Shown: in pieces, positions 47,042-54,799 of the stretch
Numbering within the stretch: position 1 is the stretch's first letter
Layout: every line of letters starts with the position of its first letter
Source: Anabaena sp. 4-3
GTDB taxonomy: Bacteria > Cyanobacteriota > Cyanobacteriia > Cyanobacteriales > Nostocaceae
NCBI RefSeq assembly: GCF_001597745.1
Contig: NZ_LUHJ01000067.1
Location: 1-64,000 of the forward strand
DNA: 64,000 bases
Direction: 5' to 3'
Position numbers and translations under genes: made by a program
Notes under the pieces: model-generated
Told to the model about the DNA's origin: nothing
The model's database searches: none
Seen by the model: the letters and a program-made list of their open reading frames with translations, nothing else

Positions 47042-47950
47042 ATGAAAAGATTTTTGATATTTTTTTTATTATCCTTGGGATTAGTGCTAGTTATTGCTGG
47101 TTGTCAAACTAACCCAATCATTAATAGCGGTGACATTATCATAGCATCAAAAGACTTTACTGAGCAAGATATTTTAGGCGAACTTTTAGCCCAACAAATC
47201 GAAGACACGACTAATTTAAAAGTAGTGCGTCGCCCTCGCTTGGGTGGTTCTTTTGTCTGCCATCAAGCGATTACTGCTGGTAAAATTGATGCTTATATTG
47301 AATATACAGGCACAGCATTTACTGGTATTTTAAAACAAGCAGTAATTAATGACCCAAAAGTAGTTTATGAAAAACTCAAACAAGCATACTCTCAACAATT
47401 CCAGTTAGAAGTAATGCCGAGTTTAGGTTTTGAAAATACTTTTGCAATGATTATCAGGGGAGAAGACGCGAAACGTTACAACATTCAAACCTTATCAGAA
47501 GCAGCCCAATATACACCCCAATGGCGTGGCGGTTTCGGCTATGAATTTCTAGAAAGAGAAGATGGCTTTCCAGGTTTAGCTAAAACCTATAACTTAAAAT
47601 TTAACAAACCACCCCAAATAATGGACTTAGGTTTAATATATCGCGCCTTAATTCAAAAACAAGTAGACATGGTAGCAGGTAACTCCACCGATGGACAAAT
47701 TGCGCGTTTAGGTTTATTTGTTCTCAAAGATGATAAACAATACTTTCCCCCTTACGAAGCTACACCAATTGTCAGACAAGACACCTTAAAAAAATACCCG
47801 CAAATCCGAAAAGCCATCAATCAACTCACAGGAAAAATTTCCGCAGATGAAATGCGACAACTTAACTATTTAGTAGAAGGAGAACTACAAGACATTAAAG
47901 AAGTAGTACGCGAATTTCGTAAATCTAAATCCCTTCTAAATATCTCTTAA
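47042..47950 (+). CDS. Osmoprotectant-binding lipoprotein
   Basis: The 302-residue protein is an OpuCC/ProX-type binding protein. A lipobox LVIAGC puts the lipid on Cys21. The mature protein contains IIIASKDFTEQDILGELLAQ, DAYIEYTGTAF and DMVAGNSTDGQIARLGLFVLKD, all typical of the quaternary-amine-binding family. It begins 17 bases after the permease stop, completing the operon. The exact ligand is unknown. Confidence 0.93.
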   Translation: MKRFLIFFLLSLGLVLVIAGCQTNPIINSGDIIIASKDFTEQDILGELLAQQIEDTTNLKVVRRPRLGGSFVCHQAITAGKIDAYIEYTGTAFTGILKQAVINDPKVVYEKLKQAYSQQFQLEVMPSLGFENTFAMIIRGEDAKRYNIQTLSEAAQYTPQWRGGFGYEFLEREDGFPGLAKTYNLKFNKPPQIMDLGLIYRALIQKQVDMVAGNSTDGQIARLGLFVLKDDKQYFPPYEATPIVRQDTLKKYPQIRKAINQLTGKISADEMRQLNYLVEGELQDIKEVVREFRKSKSLLNIS

Positions 47951-48049
47951 AAAACCTCTCTGCGCCTTTGCGTGAGGCAGAAAAATATTTATGCAAGAGG
48001 TCTAATATCAAATTAGATAACATAAACCACTATCTTAGGCACAATTAAA

Positions 48050-48150
48050 GTCATATCTTGCACCATTCTCAATAAGCTCCAGGCTATGCACACCCAACAA
48101 CCTAAAACTCAGGTTTTGAACAACTTGCAAGTAATGCCTACCTACAAAAA
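48050..48150. repeat. Diverged 100-bp dispersed repeat, copy 1
   Basis: This 101-base stretch aligns end to end with 53683-53782: GTCATATCTTGCACCATT at the start, AGGC(T/G)ATGCACA and TAAAACT in the middle, and AATGCC...CTACAAAAA at the end. It is not coding in any convincing frame. Confidence 0.75.
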
Positions 48151-48181
48151 TTATCATCAAGGAACAGGTGCAAGATGTGTG

Positions 48182-48697
48182 TTAAGCAAACATTTCGGAG
48201 ATAGTCTCCATCATCAGAAACAGTCTATGAGAATAGTTAGGAAACCTGATAAAATTATAATGCTCATAAAAAGAACGAGCATCATCATCTTTAGCTTCAA
48301 CTATTACAGCAGTTGTGGCAATTTCGTTTTTTAGGCTGCGATAAAGTGCATCCATTAATAGCATTTCTCCTAATCCTTTTTTGCGATGGTTTTGATCCAC
48401 AGCTAATCGACCAAGGAGTGTTGCAGGAACTATCGGATATTTTGGCAATTTTTTACTTATTTCTATGGGTAATTCTGCCAATTTAATACTTGTTGCAGAA
48501 AGTGTGTAGTAACCAGCGATGCTACCAGATTTTTTTTCAACTAACACAAAAGGAGCAGCTACACGCTTACGAGCATCCTGCCCGGCTTGCTGTTTTAAAT
48601 AACGGTCTAGTTGCTCAACACCGCAACAAAAAGCCGCCCGGTCATGCTTTCCTAGCGGCTCTATGAAATAATCATCGAAACTATCAGATAAGGCCAC
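48182..48697 (-). CDS. GNAT-type toxin of a DUF1778 toxin-antitoxin pair
   Basis: The 171-residue N-acetyltransferase has the acetyl-CoA loop RKKGLG in LLGRLAVDQNHRKKGLGEML and the beta-bulge IVEAKDDDARSFYEHYNF. In TacT-type systems such proteins acetylate the amino group of charged tRNAs and stop translation. The GTG start at 48697 abuts the antitoxin stop without a gap, so the pair is translationally coupled. The order, antitoxin first, is the usual one. Toxicity is inferred from the pair, not shown. Confidence 0.88.
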   Translation of the reverse strand: MALSDSFDDYFIEPLGKHDRAAFCCGVEQLDRYLKQQAGQDARKRVAAPFVLVEKKSGSIAGYYTLSATSIKLAELPIEISKKLPKYPIVPATLLGRLAVDQNHRKKGLGEMLLMDALYRSLKNEIATTAVIVEAKDDDARSFYEHYNFIRFPNYSHRLFLMMETISEMFA

Positions 48698-49009
48698 TTA
48701 CACACCCATGTTTTGTTTATAGCGTTGAGCAGCAGCACGTAGTTTTTCACTTGGTGCGGCTGGATTCAGTAGTGCTTCTACAAAAACCTCTTGGTCTTGT
48801 CTGCTTAAAACCATCATTTCATTTTCTTGAATAACCTCATTAGCAGCCTTGAGAACGCTACTAATGACAAAATCTGTGAGTGTTCGACCTTGAATATCAG
48901 CCGCACGCTGGAATAATTCTTTTTGCTCTTTAGTAATACGTGCTTCGAGGCGTTCAATTTTGGAGCTTGTGGAATTTTGTTTCCGGCTTCTAGCCATTGT
49001 GTTAGCCAT
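48698..49009 (-). CDS. DUF1778 antitoxin (ribbon-helix-helix)
   Basis: The 103-residue protein has a basic N-terminus, a DNA-binding ribbon-helix-helix segment (about 17-55, RLEARITKEQKELFQRAADI, TLTDFVISSVLKAA) and a C-terminal arm (LSRQDQEVFVEALLNPAAPS) that in TacA-type antitoxins wraps the GNAT toxin. It probably represses its own operon. Met5 is an alternative start. Confidence 0.9.
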   Translation of the reverse strand: MANTMARSRKQNSTSSKIERLEARITKEQKELFQRAADIQGRTLTDFVISSVLKAANEVIQENEMMVLSRQDQEVFVEALLNPAAPSEKLRAAAQRYKQNMGV

Positions 49010-49132
49010 GATAGCCTCTACTTATAGTTTTATTTTTGTACGGCAATTGTCCTTACAAATATACTAAACTATTCTCCAGAAATGTCAATAGCTATCTAAC
49101 TCAGCTATATCTAGACTAAACAAAATAAAAAA

Positions 49133-50917
49133 ATGCCCATTCTTCCTCAAACCAAACATACTGTATTTACCATCTTTTCCCTCACCCTTCTCTGCTACAC
49201 CGAAATAGCATCAGCCACCATCAGCGTACCTTTACGCAGCAAAAAAGGCATGGTAGTATCTGCGAATTCCTTGGCGAGTGAAGCGGGAATCAAAATGTTA
49301 CGCCAAGGTGGTAATGCTGTTGATGCAGCAGTCGCCACAACCTTCGCCATTTCTGTAGTTGAACCGTTTTCCGCCGGAATTGGTGGCGGTGGTTTTTTAT
49401 TATTACGTAACCAGAAAACAGGCGAAATCAAAGCTCTAGATTTTCGGGAACGCGCACCCCTGAAAGCTACAAGAAATATGTACTTAGATGCAGAAGGTAA
49501 GGTGCGTCCGAATGCTAGTATCAAGGGTTATTTAGCAGTGGCGACACCGGGGACGGTGGCGGGTATGTATGAAGTTCACCGACGTTATGGTAAGCTGCCT
49601 TGGCAGGAAGTATTAAAACCTGCGATCGCACTGGCGGAAAATGGTTATATTATCAGTAATCAACTAACTTGGCGTTCACTTCCAGCCTATATCAATCGTG
49701 AGCAAGCAATTCTCAGTAACCCAGCCGCACGTAACATTTTCACCCGTAACGGCAAATTTTATCAACCAGGAGAAAGATTAGTACAGCGTGACTTAGCACG
49801 CACCTTAAAAATTATCGCCCACAATCCCCAAAGCTTTTACACTGGTAATATCGCCCGTGCGATCGCCAATGATATGGCAAAGAATGGCGGTTTAATCACT
49901 TTAGCAGACCTGAAAGCCTATAAACCCATCTGGCGAACTCCTGTATGTGGGAATTTCCGCCAAGCTGAAGTTTGTTCTATGCCACCACCTTCATCTGGTG
50001 GTGTATTGTTATTGCAGATGTTAAATATCATCGGTGATGCAGACTTAAAATCTTGGGGTTGGCATCATCCTCAAGCTTTACATCTGATCACAGAAGCGAT
50101 GAAAATAGTCTACAGCGATCGCTCACAATATTTAGGTGATCCTAATTTTTTCCAAGTCCCCGTACAAGCATTGATTAGTCCCGGCTACGCCAAACAACGC
50201 CTTGCTGAGATTAACATGGACAAAGCCACACCCGCAAACCAAGTTAAGCCCATTGCACCCGAAATTTTACAACGCTTCAGCCAAGAAAAAATTCCCCACT
50301 GGCGACAACAGCAACTAAATGCAACTCCTCATGAGTCTCCCGAAACCAGCCATTTAAACGTTGTCGATGCAGAACATAACGCCGTCAGTCTCACATTTAC
50401 TGTTAACCTCGGTTATGGTTCTGGGGTAGTGGTAGAGGGAACTGGTATTTTACTCAACAATGAAATGGATGATTTTGCCATTGCACCAGGAATACCCAAC
50501 ACTTTTGGACTCTTGGGAAACGAAGCCAACGCTATCGCACCCCGAAAAACCCCCCTTTCTAGCATGACACCTACAATCATCACCGAGAAAAATCATCTGC
50601 GGATGGTAGTAGGTGCGCCCGGTGGTAGCACCATCATCACTCAGGTATTGCAAGTTATCCTGAACGTGTTGGAATATGATATGGATGTTGGTGCAGCCGT
50701 GTCTGTACCACGCATACATCACCAGTGGTTCCCCGATGAGTTGCGAGTTGAGAGGTGGGGTTTAGATGCGTTAACTCTGCAAGACTTACGCCGTCGAGGA
50801 CACAAAATTAAAGAAACTAATCCTTGGGGCAGTATTAACGCGATCGCTGTTACTGTTGATCGTAACTTAGAAGGCGCAGCTGACCCTCGCGGCGCAGGTT
50901 CTCCCAGAGGTTTTTAA
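49133..50917 (+). CDS. ggt: Gamma-glutamyltransferase
   Basis: This N-terminal-nucleophile enzyme cleaves gamma-glutamyl bonds of glutathione outside the cytoplasm. The 594-residue precursor has a signal peptide (about 1-27). The autoprocessing site is ETSHLNVVD, with the Thr as the new N-terminal nucleophile, followed by the substrate-binding GYGSGVVVEGTGILLNNEMDDF segment (split) and MTPTIITEKNHLRMVVGAPGG. It converges with a small gene on the minus strand. Confidence 0.95.
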   Translation: MPILPQTKHTVFTIFSLTLLCYTEIASATISVPLRSKKGMVVSANSLASEAGIKMLRQGGNAVDAAVATTFAISVVEPFSAGIGGGGFLLLRNQKTGEIKALDFRERAPLKATRNMYLDAEGKVRPNASIKGYLAVATPGTVAGMYEVHRRYGKLPWQEVLKPAIALAENGYIISNQLTWRSLPAYINREQAILSNPAARNIFTRNGKFYQPGERLVQRDLARTLKIIAHNPQSFYTGNIARAIANDMAKNGGLITLADLKAYKPIWRTPVCGNFRQAEVCSMPPPSSGGVLLLQMLNIIGDADLKSWGWHHPQALHLITEAMKIVYSDRSQYLGDPNFFQVPVQALISPGYAKQRLAEINMDKATPANQVKPIAPEILQRFSQEKIPHWRQQQLNATPHESPETSHLNVVDAEHNAVSLTFTVNLGYGSGVVVEGTGILLNNEMDDFAIAPGIPNTFGLLGNEANAIAPRKTPLSSMTPTIITEKNHLRMVVGAPGGSTIITQVLQVILNVLEYDMDVGAAVSVPRIHHQWFPDELRVERWGLDALTLQDLRRRGHKIKETNPWGSINAIAVTVDRNLEGAADPRGAGSPRGF

Positions 50918-50939
50918 TTTACATAGCCAGACAAGGGCG

Positions 50940-50963
50940 AATGACTAATGACTAATGACTATT
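50940..50963. repeat. Short TAATGAC heptamer array
   Basis: Three tandem ATGACTA heptamers lie between the convergent ggt and small minus-strand gene, overlapping the latter's last codons. Confidence 0.75.
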
Positions 50964-51218
50964 AACAATAGAAGACTCTGCATAGGCACAGTTACCAAAT
51001 TCATTGGCGCGTGCGCTAGGAACTAAAGTCCAACCAGCTTTGAGTAATTTTTGATAAGTTGCCCAACCTTTGGAGCCGCCAGGAATCTGATAATCTGGTA
51101 CTGAATATTGGGGAAAAGCTGTGTAAGGCCGCCAAGCTTGACTAGGTGAAACTTGCAGATATAAGATTTTGTCCCCATCACCGCTAGTCTTAGATATCCA
51201 GCACATTTGTCGTTGCAT
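50952..51218 (-). CDS. Small protein of unknown function
   Basis: AAAGGAG six bases before ATG 51218 sets the start, giving 88 residues (MQRQMCWISKTSGDGDKILY...). It has many aromatic residues (WRPYTAFPQYSVPDYQIPGG, GWATYQKLLKAGWTLVP), no signal peptide and no membrane helix. I recall similar small cyanobacterial proteins but cannot name the family. Its C-terminal codons overlap the heptamer array. Confidence 0.65.
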   Translation of the reverse strand: MQRQMCWISKTSGDGDKILYLQVSPSQAWRPYTAFPQYSVPDYQIPGGSKGWATYQKLLKAGWTLVPSARANEFGNCAYAESSIVNSH

Positions 51219-51580
51219 GGCAAACTCCTTTGCATTTAGCATATACTGCATATTGGCAGATTTTTGTCAATACTGCGTCCGCCTTGTGGAATAATTCTTA
51301 ATCTTCCTGAAGTAGTCAACTTCCTGACAATATCAAGACGTACAATTACCTAAGTAAAAGTCCGACATTGAGATTGCTGATCAACAGCCTTATAGATAGA
51401 TAGGTTGTGCAAATGTTTGTGCATTATTCTTATGCAAGAATAAGATTTTTTTAATGTTATCTGCTGATACTAAAAGTGTATGTATCAAGAGTTACTATTT
51501 AGACTTTTTTGAAGTTTTATTACAAAAAAAACGCTAATATATTATATAAACAAAGCTTGTATAGACGCGATGAATCGCCT
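51219..51580. other. AT-rich spacer with an orphan terminator
   Basis: These 362 bases lie upstream of the small minus-strand gene and downstream of the DUF1802 gene. A terminator-like hairpin is at 51424-51452. No coding frame is convincing. Confidence 0.5.
51424..51452 (+). terminator. Intrinsic terminator-like hairpin with no gene upstream
   Basis: TTATTCTT (51424-51431) pairs with AAGAATAA (51436-51443) around ATGC, followed by GATTTTTTT. The stem is all A/T except one C-G pair, so it is weak, but the T run fits a plus-strand terminator. The nearest upstream plus-strand gene, ggt, ends 500 bases away. Confidence 0.5.
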
Positions 51581-52159
51581 CTAGTCGCCAATAATCGCCC
51601 TAATATCCTTAACTATCTCCAGATAATGCAAGTCAGACATCACAGGTTGAGAACCTTGTAGTTGCACAGGTGACTCAATATCAATCCATGACTTACACCC
51701 ACCATACTGGGAACGATAGGGAATTTCTTGGATTTGGGGGAGTTGGTAAGTCCGCAGCAGGAGGATAAATAGGGGTTGCTGGGGTTTCCACTTCAGGCGA
51801 TCGCTGATAAAATTTTCATTCCAGATATGAAAAGGTAATAACCTGCTGACAACTGACTGCTCACTCACTGGCAAAATATCAGTAATCTCAGCCCAACTGG
51901 TAATTTGCACCGTTTCTGGATGCCATCCTGATGGTACGGGATGCACAAGATTAGCATATTCCGTCTTGAGTAACAAAGGTTGTTGATGTTCATAGGTGGG
52001 ATACAGCAAAACCCGTTGATGAGTCACTTGAAAACGGCCTTGCTTTTCAGCAATACCACCCTTACGCAACAACATAATAGTTTTACCAGCTTCTAAAGCC
52101 TGAATGGCAACAGCCCATTCTTTGAGGGTATGCACAGTTTGATTCAATTCCATCAGCAT
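51581..52159 (-). CDS. DUF1802 family protein
   Basis: The 192-residue cytosolic protein matches the cyanobacterial/archaeal DUF1802 family: LKEWAVAIQALEAGKTIMLLRKGGI at 12-36 (split across the motif), then LYPTYEHQQPLLLK and PSGWHPETVQI. Its function is unknown to me. Two ATGs (52159 and 52153) are possible starts. It is divergent from the aldo/keto reductase. Confidence 0.85.
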   Translation of the reverse strand: MLMELNQTVHTLKEWAVAIQALEAGKTIMLLRKGGIAEKQGRFQVTHQRVLLYPTYEHQQPLLLKTEYANLVHPVPSGWHPETVQITSWAEITDILPVSEQSVVSRLLPFHIWNENFISDRLKWKPQQPLFILLLRTYQLPQIQEIPYRSQYGGCKSWIDIESPVQLQGSQPVMSDLHYLEIVKDIRAIIGD

Positions 52160-52239
52160 CTACTGTAACTCTGATTTTATTTTTCGCGAAGACCGTTAAA
52201 GTATAAAACTATCCAGGGATATGAATTGAGAGAACCTTT

Positions 52240-53199
52240 ATGGAGAAGCGAAGACTGGGTACATCTGACGTATATATTACCCCCATCCTCATGGGAACTT
52301 GGCAAGCGGGTAAAAAATGGTGGGTAGGAATTGAGGATGCAGACTCAATTAAAGCTATCCGCGCCGCCTTTGAAGCAGGTATTACCACCATTGACACGGC
52401 GGAAGTGTACGGGGATGGACATTCTGAGCGCATTGTTGCGGAAGCTTTATCTGATGTACGTGAGCAAGTAGAGTATGCAACCAAAGTTTTTGCGAACCAT
52501 CTTAAGTATGACCAAGTAATAGAGGCTTGCGATCGCTCCTTAACAAACCTCAAAACTGACTACATCGACCTTTATCAAATTCACTGGCCTGCTGGCTCAT
52601 TCAATAGTGAGATTGTACCAATTGAGGAAACCATGCGCGCCCTCAACCACCTCAAAGAACAAGGTAAAATTCGCGCCATTGGCGTTTCTAATTTTTCCCG
52701 CGCCCAATTAGCACAAGCCGCCCAATATGGACGTATAGATAGCTTACAACCTCCATACTCCTTATTTTGGCGAAAAGTAGAAAAAGATGCCATGCCCTAT
52801 TGCATAGAACATAACATTTCCATCTTGGCCTACTCACCCTTAGCCCAAGGATTATTAACCGGGAAATTTCCCCCAGGACATAAATTTGATCCAGAAGACA
52901 ATCGCGCCAAAAACCAACTATTTCAAGGCGAAAACTTTCAACGCGCCCAACAAGCACTAGATAAACTGCGCCCCATAGCAGAGAACCATAATTCTACACT
53001 AGCTCAGTTAGCATTAGCTTGGTTAATAGCCCAACCCCAAACCAACGCTATAGCCGGTGCGCGTTATCCTGAACAATCCAAAGACAACGCCCACGCTGCG
53101 GAAGTTCAACTTTCCCCCGCAGAAATTGCCCAAATTGATACCATTGGTTGCATCGTCACCGACCATATTGATGATAGTTCTGGAATGTGGAATTGGTAG
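52240..53199 (+). CDS. Aldo/keto reductase
   Basis: The 319-residue NADPH-dependent reductase has the full catalytic tetrad: Asp and Tyr in TTIDTAEVYGDGHSE, Lys in EYATKVF, and His in YQIHWP. The cofactor loop is GARYPEQSKDNAHAAE. It probably reduces aldehydes or ketones of metabolic or stress origin; the substrate is unknown. It has no operon partner here. Confidence 0.92.
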   Translation: MEKRRLGTSDVYITPILMGTWQAGKKWWVGIEDADSIKAIRAAFEAGITTIDTAEVYGDGHSERIVAEALSDVREQVEYATKVFANHLKYDQVIEACDRSLTNLKTDYIDLYQIHWPAGSFNSEIVPIEETMRALNHLKEQGKIRAIGVSNFSRAQLAQAAQYGRIDSLQPPYSLFWRKVEKDAMPYCIEHNISILAYSPLAQGLLTGKFPPGHKFDPEDNRAKNQLFQGENFQRAQQALDKLRPIAENHNSTLAQLALAWLIAQPQTNAIAGARYPEQSKDNAHAAEVQLSPAEIAQIDTIGCIVTDHIDDSSGMWNW

Positions 53200-53640
53200 C
53201 CACTGCTGGAATTCCCAACCCTCCTTTTTTCAACCTCAACAATAAATCTTGTGGGGTGGGCATCCTGCCCGCCCTTATTACGTATCTACAAAAAATACTT
53301 ATGGATCAAAATTTTAAGCGTTTATTGCAAACATCTACAAAATGTCAAGTTTAGTAAATTAAGGATTGCGAGCAACAAACTCGGTGCTAACTTAAATATC
53401 AAGACACCAAACAAGGCGAACCAAACTAAGGGCAAATGATTCGGTGTCTCCCATCATCAGCCCAAACAAATTACAGCATAATATCAGTAATGTGGCAAAA
53501 AGCCCTAAACAGGCCAAGCCAAATCCCAAAGCGGAAAAACGAAAATTGCTGGATTTGTTAGTTGTAATGTCCACCCTAGTTGTAAATTTGCTCAAAATCT
53601 TTTTTATTAAATTCAAAAATTTGAAACCTGTGAACTTTGA

Positions 53641-53670
53641 AAAACCTGGTCAACCCGTACCAGGTTTTTT
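53641..53670 (+). terminator. Strong intrinsic terminator with no confident gene upstream
   Basis: AAAACCTGGT (53641-53650) pairs perfectly with ACCAGGTTTT (53659-53668), loop of eight, ending in a six-T run. It faces plus-strand transcription. The upstream plus-strand gene (aldo/keto reductase) ends 440 bases before, so it may end a small RNA or a long 3' tail. Confidence 0.75.
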
Positions 53671-53682
53671 GATGTTATAGTT

Positions 53683-53782
53683 GTCATATCTTGTACCATT
53701 TTTAATTAGAGTCAGGCGATGCACAGTCAACCGTAAAACTAAGCGTTTGAGGAACTCTTAAGCAATGCCCACCCTACAAAAA
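53683..53782. repeat. Diverged 100-bp dispersed repeat, copy 2
   Basis: It aligns along its whole length with 48050-48150, sharing GTCATATCTTG, ACCATT, ATGCACA, TAAAACT and the CTACAAAAA end, with scattered substitutions and small gaps between. Confidence 0.75.
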
Positions 53783-53847
53783 TAGTCTGGCTGATTTTCT
53801 AGCAGCGAATAAAATAGAACAGCAATATTATCCTGCTAGAAACATAT

Positions 53848-54561
53848 ATGAAAAACAGTAATCGCTGTTGGCAGAATTTCACCTTAGCAACTTTAGTAGC
53901 TAGCCTTTCCTTATCCTGTGACTTCAACGTAGCGAGACAAGCCGAGCAAGTCAATGCTGTAGAACAACAAAAAACAGAAACCAAAATTAGCTACGGAGAC
54001 TTAATTATTAAACAGCAGTCAGATTATTTAATGATTCCCGTAAATGTTAAAGAACAAAATTCAGATAAAGATAGTTTTTTAGACAAGACTCGTGATTATA
54101 AACGAGGTGACGGCTCATTATATAATCTAATATTTTATCACAAACAAGATGGGAAAACTCATCTTCTCCTTGATAAAAAAGCCGTCATCAATGCCTTTGA
54201 GTTAATCGAAACCAAACCACCAGGAAAGACACCCACAAGAGTTTTTCTTTATAAAATTATTGACCAAGATACCAACAAAGATAAAAAACTCAACCAACAA
54301 GATGCAGTCATTGGTTATATATCTGATTTGTCGGGAAAGAACCTTAAACAAGTCACCCCGAATAATACCAAAATGATAAATTGGGTTGTTCTTCCCAGTC
54401 AAAATGCAATTTTTATTAAAATAATTAAAGACTCAAATAACGATAATAAATTTACAACAGCAGATAAAACGAATTTTGTCAGAGTTAATCTTGAGCAACC
54501 GAGCCAAGGTATAGAAATTATTAGTGACCAAATCGAACAAAAAATTAATTCATTATTTTAA
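53848..54561 (+). CDS. Exported protein with EF-hand-like calcium loops
   Basis: The 237-residue protein has an N-terminal signal region (about 10-25, TLATLVASLSLSC) with a Cys24 that could be lipidated. Two acidic loops resemble EF-hand/dockerin calcium sites: DQDTNKDKKLNQQDA at about 132-146 and DSNNDNKFTTADKTNF at about 195-210. A third acidic segment, NSDKDSFLDKTRD, lies near 70. Calcium binding is inferred from the spacing of Asp/Asn residues. Family and role unknown. It converges with a hydrolase gene across nested repeats. Confidence 0.75.
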   Translation: MKNSNRCWQNFTLATLVASLSLSCDFNVARQAEQVNAVEQQKTETKISYGDLIIKQQSDYLMIPVNVKEQNSDKDSFLDKTRDYKRGDGSLYNLIFYHKQDGKTHLLLDKKAVINAFELIETKPPGKTPTRVFLYKIIDQDTNKDKKLNQQDAVIGYISDLSGKNLKQVTPNNTKMINWVVLPSQNAIFIKIIKDSNNDNKFTTADKTNFVRVNLEQPSQGIEIISDQIEQKINSLF

Positions 54562-54573
54562 AACAATATGCTG

Positions 54574-54630
54574 GTTTGTAGTAAGGACTTTAGTCCTTAT
54601 TTTCTCAAGACTTAAGTCCTTACTACGAAC
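54574..54630. repeat. GTTTGTAGTAAGG palindromic repeat
   Basis: It starts GTTTGTAGTAAGGACTTTAG and ends AAGTCCTTACTACGAAC. The same family occurs at 6190 and 43564, and a half-unit resumes after the adjoining MITE at 54751-54782 (TTTTCTCAGGACTAAAGTCC, TTACTACGAACT). Confidence 0.85.
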
Positions 54631-54645
54631 TGCTTTTGACTGATG

Positions 54646-54750
54646 ACTTACGCAAGTGTCACATAAAATGTGTCTTGTAGGGTGCGTCAGACTGATTAAA
54701 TGCTGTTAATAAATGTATTTTTGTTATCTGACGCACCCTACTGATATGCT
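54646..54750. repeat. MITE-like element, copy D
   Basis: The inner inverted pair GTAGGGTGCGTCAGA (54678-54692) and TCTGACGCACCCTAC (54727-54741) is perfect. The left outer end GACTTACGCAAG is kept but the right outer end is lost. Copies of the GTTTGTAGTAAGG repeat lie on both sides. Confidence 0.85.
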
Positions 54751-54799
54751 TATTTTCTCAGGACTAAAGTCCTTACTACGAACTGGTTCTAACTTATCA

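Larger units (their letters stand above)
53200..53847. other. Spacer with an orphan terminator and a dispersed repeat
   Basis: This 648-base stretch has a plus-strand terminator at 53641-53670 and the dispersed repeat copy at 53683-53782. Two overlapping frames of 74-78 codons (53392-53616 minus, 53444-53680 plus) use weak TTG/GTG starts and have no family resemblance; the plus frame runs through the terminator. I count no gene here. Confidence 0.5.

Noticed and set aside
48086-48334. 82-codon plus-strand frame over the dispersed repeat
   Set aside because: It runs antisense into the GNAT gene and begins within the noncoding repeat.
53392-53680. 74-codon minus and 78-codon plus frames, the minus one with a hydrophobic stretch
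   Set aside because: Both rely on weak TTG/GTG starts and have no family match; the plus frame passes through a strong terminator.
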